Positions 6,207 to 14,257 of a stretch of DNA of 16,751 nucleotides are shown here, piece after piece. Every line of letters starts with the position of its first letter. Position 1 is the stretch's first letter. The notes under the pieces are model-generated. The model made no database searches. It worked only from the letters and a program-made list of their open reading frames with translations, and had not been told where the DNA came from. The stretch is from positions 1 to 16,751 of the forward strand of contig JAJQFX010000013.1 in assembly GCA_021200895.1 (NCBI GenBank), in the 5' to 3' direction. Source of the stretch: Clostridiales bacterium (GTDB lineage: Bacteria > Bacillota > Clostridia > Oscillospirales > Oscillospiraceae). The position numbers and the translations under genes were made by a program.

Positions 6207-8003
6207 ATGCTTCATATTTTCAGTAATATGAAAACCAAGGACCGGTGGCTGGCGCTACTATGCGTGCTGCTGGTCTGCGGCCAGGTCTATTTTGATTTGC
6301 GCCTGCCAGACTACACGGCGGAAATCACAGTGCTTATCAGCAGCGAGGTCACAGAGCTGTCGCAATACTTTGTGGCCGGCAGGAATATGCTGGGGTGCGC
6401 CCTGTGCAGTGCCCTGTTGACGGTGGTGGTCGGCTATCTGGCAGCCATGATTGCGGCGGACTTCTCCTTTGATGTCCGGGCAAAGCTGTTCAACAAGGTG
6501 GCGGCCATGGGCAGTGGGGAAATCAAAAAGTTTTCCACCGCCAGCCTGATTACCCGTACCACCAACGACATCACCCAGATTCAGATGATTATCTCAATGG
6601 GGCTTCAAATGATGCTCCGCGCCCCCATCATGGCGATTTGGGCCATCATTAAAATCGTCGGCAAGAGCTGGCAGCTTTCCGCCGTGGTGGCTGCGGCGGT
6701 AGCCATCGTTGTGGTCTCCCTCGTCGTCCTGCTGGCAATTATGATTCCCAAGTTCCGCATTGTCCAGCGTCAAATCGACGATGTGAACCGGCTCACAGAC
6801 GAAAATCTGAGCGGCATCCGGGTCGTTCGGGCCTTCAACGCGGAGCAGTACCAGGAGGATAAATTTGAAACGGCCAATGACAACCTGATGCGGACCCAGT
6901 TGTTCACCGGCAGAGGGATGGCATTTCTTTCTCCCATTATGATGTTCGTGCAGAGCGGCGTGAGCGTAGCCATCTATTATGTGGGTGCCTGGCTCATCAA
7001 CGCCATCCATGTGCCGCTGGACGGTACGGCAGAAGCGATTATGGCGTCCGTCTCTGAGCGGTCAGTCATGTTGGGCGAGGTCGTTTCGTTCAGCTCCTAT
7101 GCCCTGTATGTCATCATGTCTTTCGTCATGCTGCTGATGATTTTCATGATGCTGCCCCGTGCGCAGGTATCTGCAAACCGTATCAATGAGGTCATCGACT
7201 GCGACATCGCCGTGCAGGAGGGGACGGAAACGACCTCTGAGGAAACCGGAAGCATCGAATTCCGGGATGTGTCCTTCCGCTACCCGGACGCCTCCGAGGA
7301 TTGCCTGAAGCACATCTCCTTCTCGGCCAAGAAGGGCGAAACCGTGGCCTTTATCGGCGCGACCGGTTCCGGCAAATCCACCCTTGCAGGGCTTGTCGCC
7401 AGGCTCTATGACGTAACGGACGGAACCGTTCTGCTGGACGGCAAGGATGTTTCCAGTTACGACTTTGAAACGCTCTACGACAAAATCGGCTATATCCCCC
7501 AGAAGGCCACCCTGTTTGCCAACACCGTGGAGGGCAACGTCGCCTTTGGTAAGAGCGGACACGCGTTGACCGACGCAGATGTGGACGATGCCCTGGACAT
7601 TGCCCAGGCGACGGAGTTTGTCAGCACCATGGAGGAAGGAAAGAACAGCTGGATCGCCCAGAGCGGCTCCAACGTCTCCGGCGGCCAGAAGCAGCGGCTG
7701 TCGATTGCAAGAGCGATTGCCAGAAAGCCGGAAATTTTGATTTTCGACGACTCCTTCTCCGCGCTGGACTATAAGACCGACCGCATTTTGCGGCAGAGAA
7801 TCAAGATCGATTTGCAGGGGACGACCTGCCTCATCGTGGCGCAGCGCATTGGCACCATCCGCAACGCGGACAAAATCGTAGTGCTGGATAACGGCGCTGT
7901 CGCCGGAATCGGCACCCATGAAGAACTGATGCAGAACTGCTCTGTCTACCAGCAAATCGCCCTGTCGCAGCTCTCCTCAGAAGAGCTTGCGGCGAACGCA
8001 TAA
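6207..8003 (+). CDS. ABC exporter half-transporter, degenerate-site subunit
   Basis: This 598-residue protein has an N-terminal type IV (six-helix) exporter membrane domain and a C-terminal ATPase domain. Walker A is GATGSGKS (384-391) and the signature VSGGQ (490-494) is canonical. Walker B, however, ends FDDSFSALD with Asp (D515) where the catalytic Glu belongs, and the H-loop has Gln (Q546, AQRIG) instead of His. This is the pattern of the non-catalytic half of heterodimeric exporters such as BmrC/TM287. The ATG at 6207 is chosen because AGGAGGA lies 6 nt upstream. The in-frame ATG at 6189 lies before that site. The next gene, 15 bp downstream, supplies the complementary half. Likely substrates are drugs, lipids or peptides. 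Expression is probably held down by the TetR regulator via four operators. Confidence 0.93.
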   Translation: MLHIFSNMKTKDRWLALLCVLLVCGQVYFDLRLPDYTAEITVLISSEVTELSQYFVAGRNMLGCALCSALLTVVVGYLAAMIAADFSFDVRAKLFNKVAAMGSGEIKKFSTASLITRTTNDITQIQMIISMGLQMMLRAPIMAIWAIIKIVGKSWQLSAVVAAAVAIVVVSLVVLLAIMIPKFRIVQRQIDDVNRLTDENLSGIRVVRAFNAEQYQEDKFETANDNLMRTQLFTGRGMAFLSPIMMFVQSGVSVAIYYVGAWLINAIHVPLDGTAEAIMASVSERSVMLGEVVSFSSYALYVIMSFVMLLMIFMMLPRAQVSANRINEVIDCDIAVQEGTETTSEETGSIEFRDVSFRYPDASEDCLKHISFSAKKGETVAFIGATGSGKSTLAGLVARLYDVTDGTVLLDGKDVSSYDFETLYDKIGYIPQKATLFANTVEGNVAFGKSGHALTDADVDDALDIAQATEFVSTMEEGKNSWIAQSGSNVSGGQKQRLSIARAIARKPEILIFDDSFSALDYKTDRILRQRIKIDLQGTTCLIVAQRIGTIRNADKIVVLDNGAVAGIGTHEELMQNCSVYQQIALSQLSSEELAANA

Positions 8004-8018
8004 GGAGGTGCGTCTATT

Positions 8019-9863
8019 ATGGCAGAAACCAATCAAACCAGAACTGCTGCACCCATGAGAAGAGGCCCAATGGGTCGCGGCCCCATGGGCGGCGGAGGCG
8101 GTGGAAAAGCGAAGGATATGCGCGGCGCTCTAACGAGCCTTCTGTCCTATTGCAAAAATCAGGTGGGCATCATCGTCCTGGCGCTGGTGCTGGCAGCCGT
8201 TGCCGCAGTCTTTACCATCATCGGCCCAGACCAGCTCAGTCGGCTGACTGACTACATTTACGATGGGCTCTCCACAGAAATCGACATGGTCGGCGTCCGA
8301 AACGTGGCACTGCTGCTGTTGGGGATTTATCTGGCCAGCGCTGTCTGCAATTTCGTTCAGCACTACATCATGCAGACCGTGACCCAGCGGACCGCGAAGC
8401 GGCTCCGTGGGGACATTGACACCAAAATCAACCGTCTGCCCCTGAAATTCTTCTCCGGCAACGCCGCAGGCGATGTGCTTTCCCGCATGACCAACGATGT
8501 GGACATGATCGGGCAGGCCATGTCCAACAGCCTGTCCAATCTGGTCACAGCCATTGCACAGTTTATAGGCTGCCTGATTATGATGTATTACACGGATTGG
8601 ATACTGGCAACCACCACCGTCCTGTCCACCCTCATTGGCCTGGTGCTGATGGTGGTCATTATGAGCCGCTCCCAGAAATACTTCACCGCCCGGCAGGAAA
8701 GCCTGGGCACCCTGAACGGCTACATTGAGGAAATGTACGCGGGTCACGATGTTATCCGCATCCTGAACGCTGAGGACGAGGTGAAGGAGACCTTCTCCTC
8801 CATGAACCAGGCGGTCAAGGACGCAAACTTCCGCTCCCAGTTCCTGTCCGGCCTGATGCAGCCGCTGATGACCTTCGTAGGCAACCTGGGTTATGTGGCG
8901 GTCTGCGTAGTCGGCGCCTGGCAAATCATTGAAGGCAATATCACCTTTGGCGTCATCACCGCCTTCCTGATTTACACCCGCCTGTTCGAGTCCCCCCTGC
9001 GGCAGATCTCTCAGGCCATGACCCAGGTGCAGTCCTGCGCGGCCGCGTCCGAGCGTGTCTTTGAGTTCCTGGCCGAGGATGAGATGGAAGACGAGTCCGA
9101 CAAGGTGCAGCGCATTGACAACGTGCGCGGCGAGGTAGAGTTCCGCCATGTGAAGTTCGCCTATCCCAACGCCCCTGAGAAGGAAATCATCCACGATTTC
9201 AGCGTCAAGGTGCAGCCGGGGCAGAAGGTGGCCATCGTCGGCCCCACCGGCGCAGGCAAAACCACCATGGTCAACCTGCTGATGCGGTTCTTTGAGCCGA
9301 CGGGCGGCATGATTCTGATTGACGGCGTCCCCACCACCTACATTCCCAGAAGCAACGTTCACAGCCAGTTCGGCATGGTCTTGCAGGACACATGGCTGTT
9401 CGAGGGGACGGTTCGGGAGAACCTGCTCTACAACACCGAAGGCGTTACAGAGGAGCAGATGATTGAGGCGTGCAAAGCCTGCGGCATCCACAACTTTATT
9501 CAGGCGCTGCCCAAGGGCTATGACACCATCCTGACCGACAACACCTCCATCTCCGCCGGGCAGAAGCAGCTGATGACCATCGCCAGAGCCATGATTCAGA
9601 ACAGCCCCATGCTGATTTTGGACGAGGCCACCTCCAGCGTGGACACCAAGACCGAAATGCTGACCCAACAGGCAATGGACGCTCTGACAGACAAGCGCAC
9701 CAGCTTCGTCATCGCCCACCGCCTGTCTACCATCAAAAACGCCGACCTCATCCTGGTCATGCGGGACGGCGACATTGTGGAACAGGGCAGCCACGAGGAA
9801 CTGCTGAAGCAGAACGGGTTCTATGCGGAGCTGTATAACAGCCAGTTTGAGGAAGCGTCCTGA
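8019..9863 (+). CDS. ABC exporter half-transporter, catalytic-site subunit
   Basis: This 614-residue partner of the preceding gene has a soluble Met/Gly/Arg-rich N-terminal tail (about 12-33), then six membrane helices and an ATPase domain. Walker A is GPTGAGKT (408-415), Walker B is LILDEATSS with the catalytic Glu (E536), and the H-loop His is present (H567, IAHRLS). The signature is ISAGQ (511-515), with Ala for the first Gly. The two subunits therefore complement each other: this Walker B pairs with the partner's intact VSGGQ to form the hydrolysing site, while the other site is degenerate. AAGGAGGTG lies 8 nt before the ATG. Glycine-rich tails of this kind are frequent in the second subunit of Firmicutes pairs. 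Confidence 0.93.
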   Translation: MAETNQTRTAAPMRRGPMGRGPMGGGGGGKAKDMRGALTSLLSYCKNQVGIIVLALVLAAVAAVFTIIGPDQLSRLTDYIYDGLSTEIDMVGVRNVALLLLGIYLASAVCNFVQHYIMQTVTQRTAKRLRGDIDTKINRLPLKFFSGNAAGDVLSRMTNDVDMIGQAMSNSLSNLVTAIAQFIGCLIMMYYTDWILATTTVLSTLIGLVLMVVIMSRSQKYFTARQESLGTLNGYIEEMYAGHDVIRILNAEDEVKETFSSMNQAVKDANFRSQFLSGLMQPLMTFVGNLGYVAVCVVGAWQIIEGNITFGVITAFLIYTRLFESPLRQISQAMTQVQSCAAASERVFEFLAEDEMEDESDKVQRIDNVRGEVEFRHVKFAYPNAPEKEIIHDFSVKVQPGQKVAIVGPTGAGKTTMVNLLMRFFEPTGGMILIDGVPTTYIPRSNVHSQFGMVLQDTWLFEGTVRENLLYNTEGVTEEQMIEACKACGIHNFIQALPKGYDTILTDNTSISAGQKQLMTIARAMIQNSPMLILDEATSSVDTKTEMLTQQAMDALTDKRTSFVIAHRLSTIKNADLILVMRDGDIVEQGSHEELLKQNGFYAELYNSQFEEAS

Positions 9864-9902
9864 CCGGGTATTGAAAACAGTTTGATTTGAATAGTAAAAA
9901 TG

Positions 9903-9936
9903 CTGCCGGCTCTGAATGTACATTTGGAGCCGGCAG
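9903..9936. terminator. Strong hairpin after the exporter operon, probable terminator
   Basis: CTGCCGGCTC and GAGCCGGCAG form a perfect 10-bp GC-rich stem with a 14-nt loop, 39 bp after the second exporter gene. On the plus strand no T-run follows directly. On the minus strand a TTTTT follows, although no minus-strand gene ends here. It may terminate imperfectly or act as an RNA 3'-end stabiliser. Confidence 0.5.
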
Positions 9937-9963
9937 TAAACCGAAACGCCAACTTTTTGTGCT

Positions 9964-9994
9964 GCACTCCTTAAACGCGACTGCAAAGGAGTGC
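9964..9994. promoter_or_regulatory. Inverted repeat upstream of the antiporter gene
   Basis: GCACTCCTT and AAGGAGTGC are perfect 9-bp arms around 13 bp, about 66 bp before the antiporter start. It does not match the TetR-type operators. It may be an operator or an RNA hairpin. No convincing -35/-10 pair was found beside it. Confidence 0.35.
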
Positions 9995-10059
9995 GCACGA
10001 TACTATGTATCAATCAATATCATTAGGTGTTGGTTTGAAGATAAGAAGGGATAAATCAT

Positions 10060-11383
10060 ATGGTTTCCATTTTGCTGTCACTTTCCTTCGCTATCCTTGC
10101 AGGCCTGCTAATGACCCGTGTTTTTAAACCTTTGAAACTGCCATCCGTCACTGCATATTTGGTTGCCGGGGTCCTGATTGGCCCGTATTGTTTGGGCCGT
10201 CTGGGCATTCCAGGGCTGGGGTTCACCTCGATGGACAGTGTGGACGAGCTAAGCCTGATTTCAGACGTAGCGCTTGGATTTATTGCCTTTTCCATCGGCA
10301 ACGAATTTCGTCTGTCACAGTTGAAAAAGACAGGAAGACAAGCTTTTATCATCGGCATCGTTCAGGCATTGACAGCCGCTTTGCTTGTGGATGCAGCGCT
10401 TCTGGCCATCAGTGTGGCAACCAACGGAAGTTTGACCCCAGCACAGGCAATCACTTTAGGCGCTATCGCAACCGCTACCGCGCCTGCGGCGACCCTGATG
10501 GTTGTGCGTCAATACAAGGCAAAAGGGCCGCTGGTCGATTTACTGCTGCCAATCGTTGCACTGGATGATGCAGTTGGTTTGGTGGTATTTGCAGTGAGTT
10601 TCGGCGCTGCCCGTGCGATGGTGACAGGAGCGATTGATTTTGTCTCCATTATCATCAATCCCCTGCTCGAGATTATTCTGTCTCTTGCACTGGGCGCGGG
10701 AATGGGCTGGCTGCTCACCCAAATTGAAAAGTTGTTTAATTCCAATACAAATCGGTTGAATATGTCTATCGCGTTTGTGCTTCTGACCACAGCGCTCTCC
10801 ATGTTGGAATTTCATATCGGAGCGGTAACAATCAGCTTCTCGTCCCTGCTGGTTTGCATGATGCTGGGAACGGTTTTTTGCAATCTGTGTCCATTGTCCG
10901 GAGAGATTATGGATAAAACAGATAGCTGGACAAATCCGCTTTTTGCCGCCTTTTTCGTCATTTCCGGCGCGCAGCTGGAACTGAGTGTATTTACGGACAT
11001 CACCATCGTGCTGATTGGCCTTGTCTACATTCTCACCCGCTCTGCCGGAAAGTATCTGGGGGGCCTCTCTTTCGGCCCGTGCAACCCATTGCAGCGGTAC
11101 CATCTGCAAATACCTGGGCGTTACGCTTCTGCCGCAGGCAGGTGTTGCCCTGGGAATGTGTGTAACAGCACAACAGTTGGGAGAACAGGGGGACTTAATC
11201 CGAAATATCACACTCTTTGCCATTTTGATTTATGAACTTATTGGGCCGCTGCTGACCAAGGAAGCACTGACAAGAGCAGGTGAGATTCAGCCGATGAGCG
11301 ATGAGGTAAAAAATCGCCGTGCAGCGAACCTGGAGGCTGCGAAATCGATGCCGTATGAACGGCATAAGAGGCACTGGAAATGA
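10060..11383 (+). pseudogene. CPA2-type cation/proton antiporter, frameshifted
   Basis: The protein is very hydrophobic, with about a dozen helices expected, and shows the CPA2 core: ATATAPAATLMVV and an ALDDAVGL helix (D169, D170) typical of NapA/KefB-type exchangers. The frame runs from ATG 10060 (AAGGG upstream) to about residue 334. There a six-G run (11058-11063) shifts it into an unrelated tail ending at 11235. Reading five Gs instead gives GKYLGASLSARATHCS, continuing to the stop at 11383 and restoring a normal 440-residue protein with its last helices and a short cytoplasmic tail. It is thus a fresh pseudogene, a slippage-prone (phase-variable) gene or a sequencing error. It should exchange Na+ or K+ for protons. 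No operator of the TetR type is seen near it, so it is probably regulated separately from the exporter. Confidence 0.85.
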
Positions 11384-11449
11384 AGCAATCAGCCTCCCCT
11401 GGCGCGGAATTGTAGCATTCCAACGCAGTGGTTCGCAGAAACATGAGAA

Positions 11450-11492
11450 AACCCGGCAGGCTGTCGCAATTTCTGTGACGGTCTGCCGGGTT
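11450..11492. terminator. Bidirectional terminator between convergent genes
   Basis: AACCCGGCAG and CTGCCGGGTT form a perfect 10-bp stem with a partly paired loop. On the plus strand CTGTTGTCTGTTT follows, and on the minus strand the stem runs into TTTTC. It lies between the antiporter stop (11383) and the esterase stop (11538), which converge here. Confidence 0.75.
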
Positions 11493-11537
11493 CTGTTGTC
11501 TGTTTGGATTATATCGCTGTTCTGTTTCCCGCATTGC

Positions 11538-12230
11538 TCAAAGCTGCTGCTCCAGCGCCCACTGAATCCCTGCGGCCATCCGGCCTGTGGAGTTCCGGTA
11601 GTGGTTCCCTTTGTTCAGATGGAAGGTCGTTTGGATGCCCTGCTCCGAAAAATACTGCGCCAGGAAGCGGGTGTTCTCCTCCACCGGGGCAAGGTACGGA
11701 TTTTTCGTGTGGCTCTCCTGATCGCCCAGGGAGAAGTAAATCACCTTCACCTGCTCCGAAATGGGGTGCTGCTGGACAAAGGTCACAAAGTCAGGATACC
11801 ACAGGGAGCCGGACGCAGAGACGAGGCGGGCAAAGCAGTCCGTTTTGTACCCCGCGTACACGGCGAACAGCCCCGCCAGGGAATACCCCGCCAGAGCGCA
11901 GTACGTCGGCTGGGTCGGGAGCGCCGCTGTGATTTGCGGCAGCAGTTCGTCGATGAGTTGTGCCAGCCAGGTATCCGCGCCGCCGGAACAGGGCGTGTCT
12001 CCCTTGGAGATGGGCGGGATGGGCCATGGCGTCATATCGTCGTCCCAACTCACCCCGTTGATGACCGCCAGCGAAAATGCCGGACAGTCCAGCTTCCGGC
12101 AGGCCTGCCACAGGGCTTTCCCTTCCCCCATGACAGCATGATAAATCACCAGCGGCGCCAACTGAGGTGCGCAGTAGACCTGTATCTTTTTCCCGTTTAC
12201 TTGCAGCGTAACTTCCTTTTCTGCTTTCAT
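11538..12230 (-). CDS. Alpha/beta-hydrolase esterase (IroE/Fes-like putative esterase family)
   Basis: This 230-residue protein has a nucleophile elbow GYSLAG (S117), a likely acid in SLGDQES (D170) and a late His in KGNHYRNS (H210), forming a catalytic triad of the putative-esterase (PF00756) type. It has no signal peptide, so it acts in the cytoplasm. Related enzymes cleave siderophore esters or small carboxyl esters. Neither is proven here, and no other siderophore gene is visible in the window. It is the last gene of the leftward operon, 16 bp after the GNAT gene, and AGGTGAGG lies a few bases before its ATG. A role as a hydrolase releasing or editing a product of the adenylation enzyme two genes upstream is a guess. 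Confidence 0.82.
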   Translation of the reverse strand: MKAEKEVTLQVNGKKIQVYCAPQLAPLVIYHAVMGEGKALWQACRKLDCPAFSLAVINGVSWDDDMTPWPIPPISKGDTPCSGGADTWLAQLIDELLPQITAALPTQPTYCALAGYSLAGLFAVYAGYKTDCFARLVSASGSLWYPDFVTFVQQHPISEQVKVIYFSLGDQESHTKNPYLAPVEENTRFLAQYFSEQGIQTTFHLNKGNHYRNSTGRMAAGIQWALEQQL

Positions 12231-12246
12231 GCTCCCTCACCTTGCC

Positions 12247-12720
12247 CTAAAGCGATGTTTCGCTATATTTCAAATACCCCTTCATATCCCGAAAGCCCAG
12301 TGACCGATACAAGGGATACGCCTGCTCCGACGCCTCCAGATAAATCTTCTCCGCGCCCCAGCGCTGCGCCTCCTGCACCAGCCATTGCACGGTTTTCTTT
12401 CCCACGCCTTGCTGACGCATAGCGGGAACGGTGTAAATGTTCATCAGATACCCGCATTTGCCGCCGGGATTGTCCGGCGAGGGCATCTCCCTGTAGAGAC
12501 AGACGCCGCCGCAGCCCACGATTTCTTCTCCAGCGCAGGCGAAGCAGGCGATGTGTTCCCCCGCTTTCAATGCGGTACAGTAGTATGCCTGGTTTGCGGC
12601 GAGAAGCTCTGTCCTATCCTCCCCGTCCGGGATGGAAAATACCTCCCGCAGAATGACCTCCCGCCAGCGCAGCAGCTCCTCTAAATCGGAGCTGTCCGCT
12701 TTTCTGATTGCGATTTCCAA
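12247..12720 (-). CDS. GNAT-family N-acetyltransferase
   Basis: This 157-residue protein has the single GNAT fold. Its acetyl-CoA-binding motif A reads IYTVPAMRQQGVGKKTVQWL (the Q/RxxGxG/A loop), and YRSLGFRDMKGYLKY is the usual C-terminal motif B. The start codon is TTG at 12720, one base after the stop of the adenylation gene, with GGAAGGG about 10 nt upstream, so translation is probably coupled to that gene. The N-terminal half (about 1-75) is the variable acceptor-binding part and gives no clue to the substrate. It should acetylate an amine of a small molecule or protein. Its place right behind an amino-acid-activating enzyme makes an amino-acid derivative a possible acceptor. Confidence 0.88.
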   Translation of the reverse strand: MEIAIRKADSSDLEELLRWREVILREVFSIPDGEDRTELLAANQAYYCTALKAGEHIACFACAGEEIVGCGGVCLYREMPSPDNPGGKCGYLMNIYTVPAMRQQGVGKKTVQWLVQEAQRWGAEKIYLEASEQAYPLYRSLGFRDMKGYLKYSETSL

Positions 12721-12721
12721 C

Positions 12722-14191
12722 TCAGCAAGTCCCTTCCTTCAGCACCACCGGCAGACGTTTCACATCCGGCTTTCCGTTGGGGGTCAGGGGAATGTGATCC
12801 AGCATCACAAAAAATTCCGGTATCATAAAGGAAGTCAGATAGCGCCCCAGCTTTTTCTTGACCTCGGACAGCACGAACTCTGTCCCCTCCGGGACTACAT
12901 AGGCGGTCAGGTGGGAAAGGCCGTGCTCATCGGTGAACGGGCAGACCACGGCGGTCTGTACCTCCTCGCAGTCGCAGAGGACGTTTTCCACCTCCTCCGG
13001 CTCCACCCGCTTCCCCAAAATCATCACCTGAGAATCTCTGCGGTGGAGGAACGCCAGATTGCCGTCCGGCAGGAGATAGCCCAGGTCGCCGCTCCGGTAG
13101 AGCCGCTTCCCGTCCGCACCGGTCACGAACATCTCGTTTTTGCTCTGGTCGAGATACCCGTTGGAGACGCCGCCGCCGGAGATGCAAAGCTCCCCCACAG
13201 CGCCGGCGGGGACGGGCTTTCCATCCTCATCCAGCAGCTCGATTTGCGTGCCAAGCACTGGTTTCCCGATGGGATAGGTGCCGTCCTCCAGCGCCTTCTG
13301 GCCGTTGCAGCAAAAATAGCTGCAACAGACGGTGGTCTCCGACGGCCCATAGGTGTTGTAGACCATGACCTGGGGCAACAGATGATTCACATAGCTCTCC
13401 CGCAGGACGTCGCCGCCGCTGATGAGCAGCCGTAGGCTGGAAGGGATGCGCTCCAGCCCGTTCAACTCCATCAGCAGATAGGGGAATCCGCTGAGGATGG
13501 TCACGTTCTTCTCCTGCACAAAGTCCATCAGAGAATGAACATCCGCTCTCGCCTGGCCATCCGGAATGGCGAGGGCGGCCCCGGAGAGGAGGGTGGTAAA
13601 GACTTCCTCCACAAAAATATCGAAGGAGCAGACGGAATATTGCAGCATCACGTCCCCGGCGGCGGGGTGAAACTCGTGCTGAAACGCCCGAACGTAATGG
13701 CAGACGTTGGCATTAGTTACGCAGACGCCCTTGGGCACGCCGGTGGAACCGGAGGTATATAAAATATAAGCCAAAGACTCCGGGCGTGTCAAGCGATTAT
13801 TTCCGCACGCGGCAGCTTCCTCGGTCATATCCTCCAGGAACAGCAACGGAAAGCCCGCCAGCTTCTCCTGGTACTTCCGCTGGGTGATGATGAAGCCTAC
13901 GCCGCTCTCCTGCATCATAAAGCGGATACGCTCCTCCGGGAAATCCGGCTCCGCCGGAACGTAAGCCGCCCCGGTTTTCAGCACGGCAAAAATGGCGGCG
14001 ATGAAATCCGCCCCGTGGTCTGCCACGATACCGATACAGTTTTCCCGGGAGGGAAAGTTTCCTGCAATCACGTCAATGCGCCGGTCAAGCTGGGCGTAGG
14101 TCAGGGTCTGCGCCTGCTCGATAATGGCAGGCTGTTCAGAAAATTGTGTTACGGTTTCTGCAAAGCGTTCATAAATGGTGGAATTACTCAT
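12722..14191 (-). CDS. Free-standing NRPS-type adenylation enzyme
   Basis: This 489-residue adenylate-forming enzyme has all core motifs: A3 YTSGSTGVPKG (145-155), A4 at FDIFVEE, A5 NTYGPSETT (279-287), A7 YRSGDLG, A8 near GKRVEPEEVE, and A10 NGKPDVK with the catalytic Lys. No condensation, thiolation or thioesterase domain is fused. The specificity positions, aligned by eye to GrsA, read D191 I192 E195 S234 I257 G259 T280 V288 C289 K. From memory this is near the bacitracin lysine code (DAESIGSVCK), so lysine or another basic amino acid is a tentative substrate. It forms an aminoacyl-AMP that must pass to a separate carrier, not seen here. The ATG at 14191 has AAGGAGG 8 nt upstream; the longer in-frame start at 14236 is before it. 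It lies 66 bp after the PARG-like gene. Confidence 0.88.
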   Translation of the reverse strand: MSNSTIYERFAETVTQFSEQPAIIEQAQTLTYAQLDRRIDVIAGNFPSRENCIGIVADHGADFIAAIFAVLKTGAAYVPAEPDFPEERIRFMMQESGVGFIITQRKYQEKLAGFPLLFLEDMTEEAAACGNNRLTRPESLAYILYTSGSTGVPKGVCVTNANVCHYVRAFQHEFHPAAGDVMLQYSVCSFDIFVEEVFTTLLSGAALAIPDGQARADVHSLMDFVQEKNVTILSGFPYLLMELNGLERIPSSLRLLISGGDVLRESYVNHLLPQVMVYNTYGPSETTVCCSYFCCNGQKALEDGTYPIGKPVLGTQIELLDEDGKPVPAGAVGELCISGGGVSNGYLDQSKNEMFVTGADGKRLYRSGDLGYLLPDGNLAFLHRRDSQVMILGKRVEPEEVENVLCDCEEVQTAVVCPFTDEHGLSHLTAYVVPEGTEFVLSEVKKKLGRYLTSFMIPEFFVMLDHIPLTPNGKPDVKRLPVVLKEGTC

Positions 14192-14196
14192 AAGGT

Positions 14197-14213
14197 CGGC
14201 CTCCTTCGGGCCG
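14197..14213 (-). promoter_or_regulatory. Small hairpin covering the ribosome binding site of the adenylation gene
   Basis: On the minus strand CGGCC-CGAAGGA-GGCCG forms a 5-bp GC stem whose loop and 3' arm contain the AAGGAGG site (14206-14200). It could lower translation of this one gene compared with its operon neighbours. It is short and may be incidental. Confidence 0.35.
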
Positions 14214-14257
14214 GATGGATGATAAATCAAAGGCAAAATGATAAATTTGGTAGCTGC

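Noticed and set aside
8130..10013. A 627-codon open frame on the minus strand across the second exporter gene
   Set aside because: It is antisense to an ABC subunit with all its motifs, its translation is His/Gly/Gln-rich without any family pattern, and it comes from codon bias in GC-rich DNA.
11319..12422. A 367-codon plus-strand open frame over the esterase and GNAT genes
   Set aside because: It runs through the bidirectional terminator and is antisense to two proteins with clear catalytic motifs.
11538..12720. Siderophore pathway (adenylation enzyme plus Fes/IroE-like esterase)
   Set aside because: No aryl-acid, condensation, carrier, iron-uptake or Fur-box-like sequence is visible, so the esterase similarity alone does not support it.
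13535..13762. Plus-strand open frame inside the adenylation gene
   Set aside because: It is antisense to core motifs of the adenylation enzyme and has no start signals.
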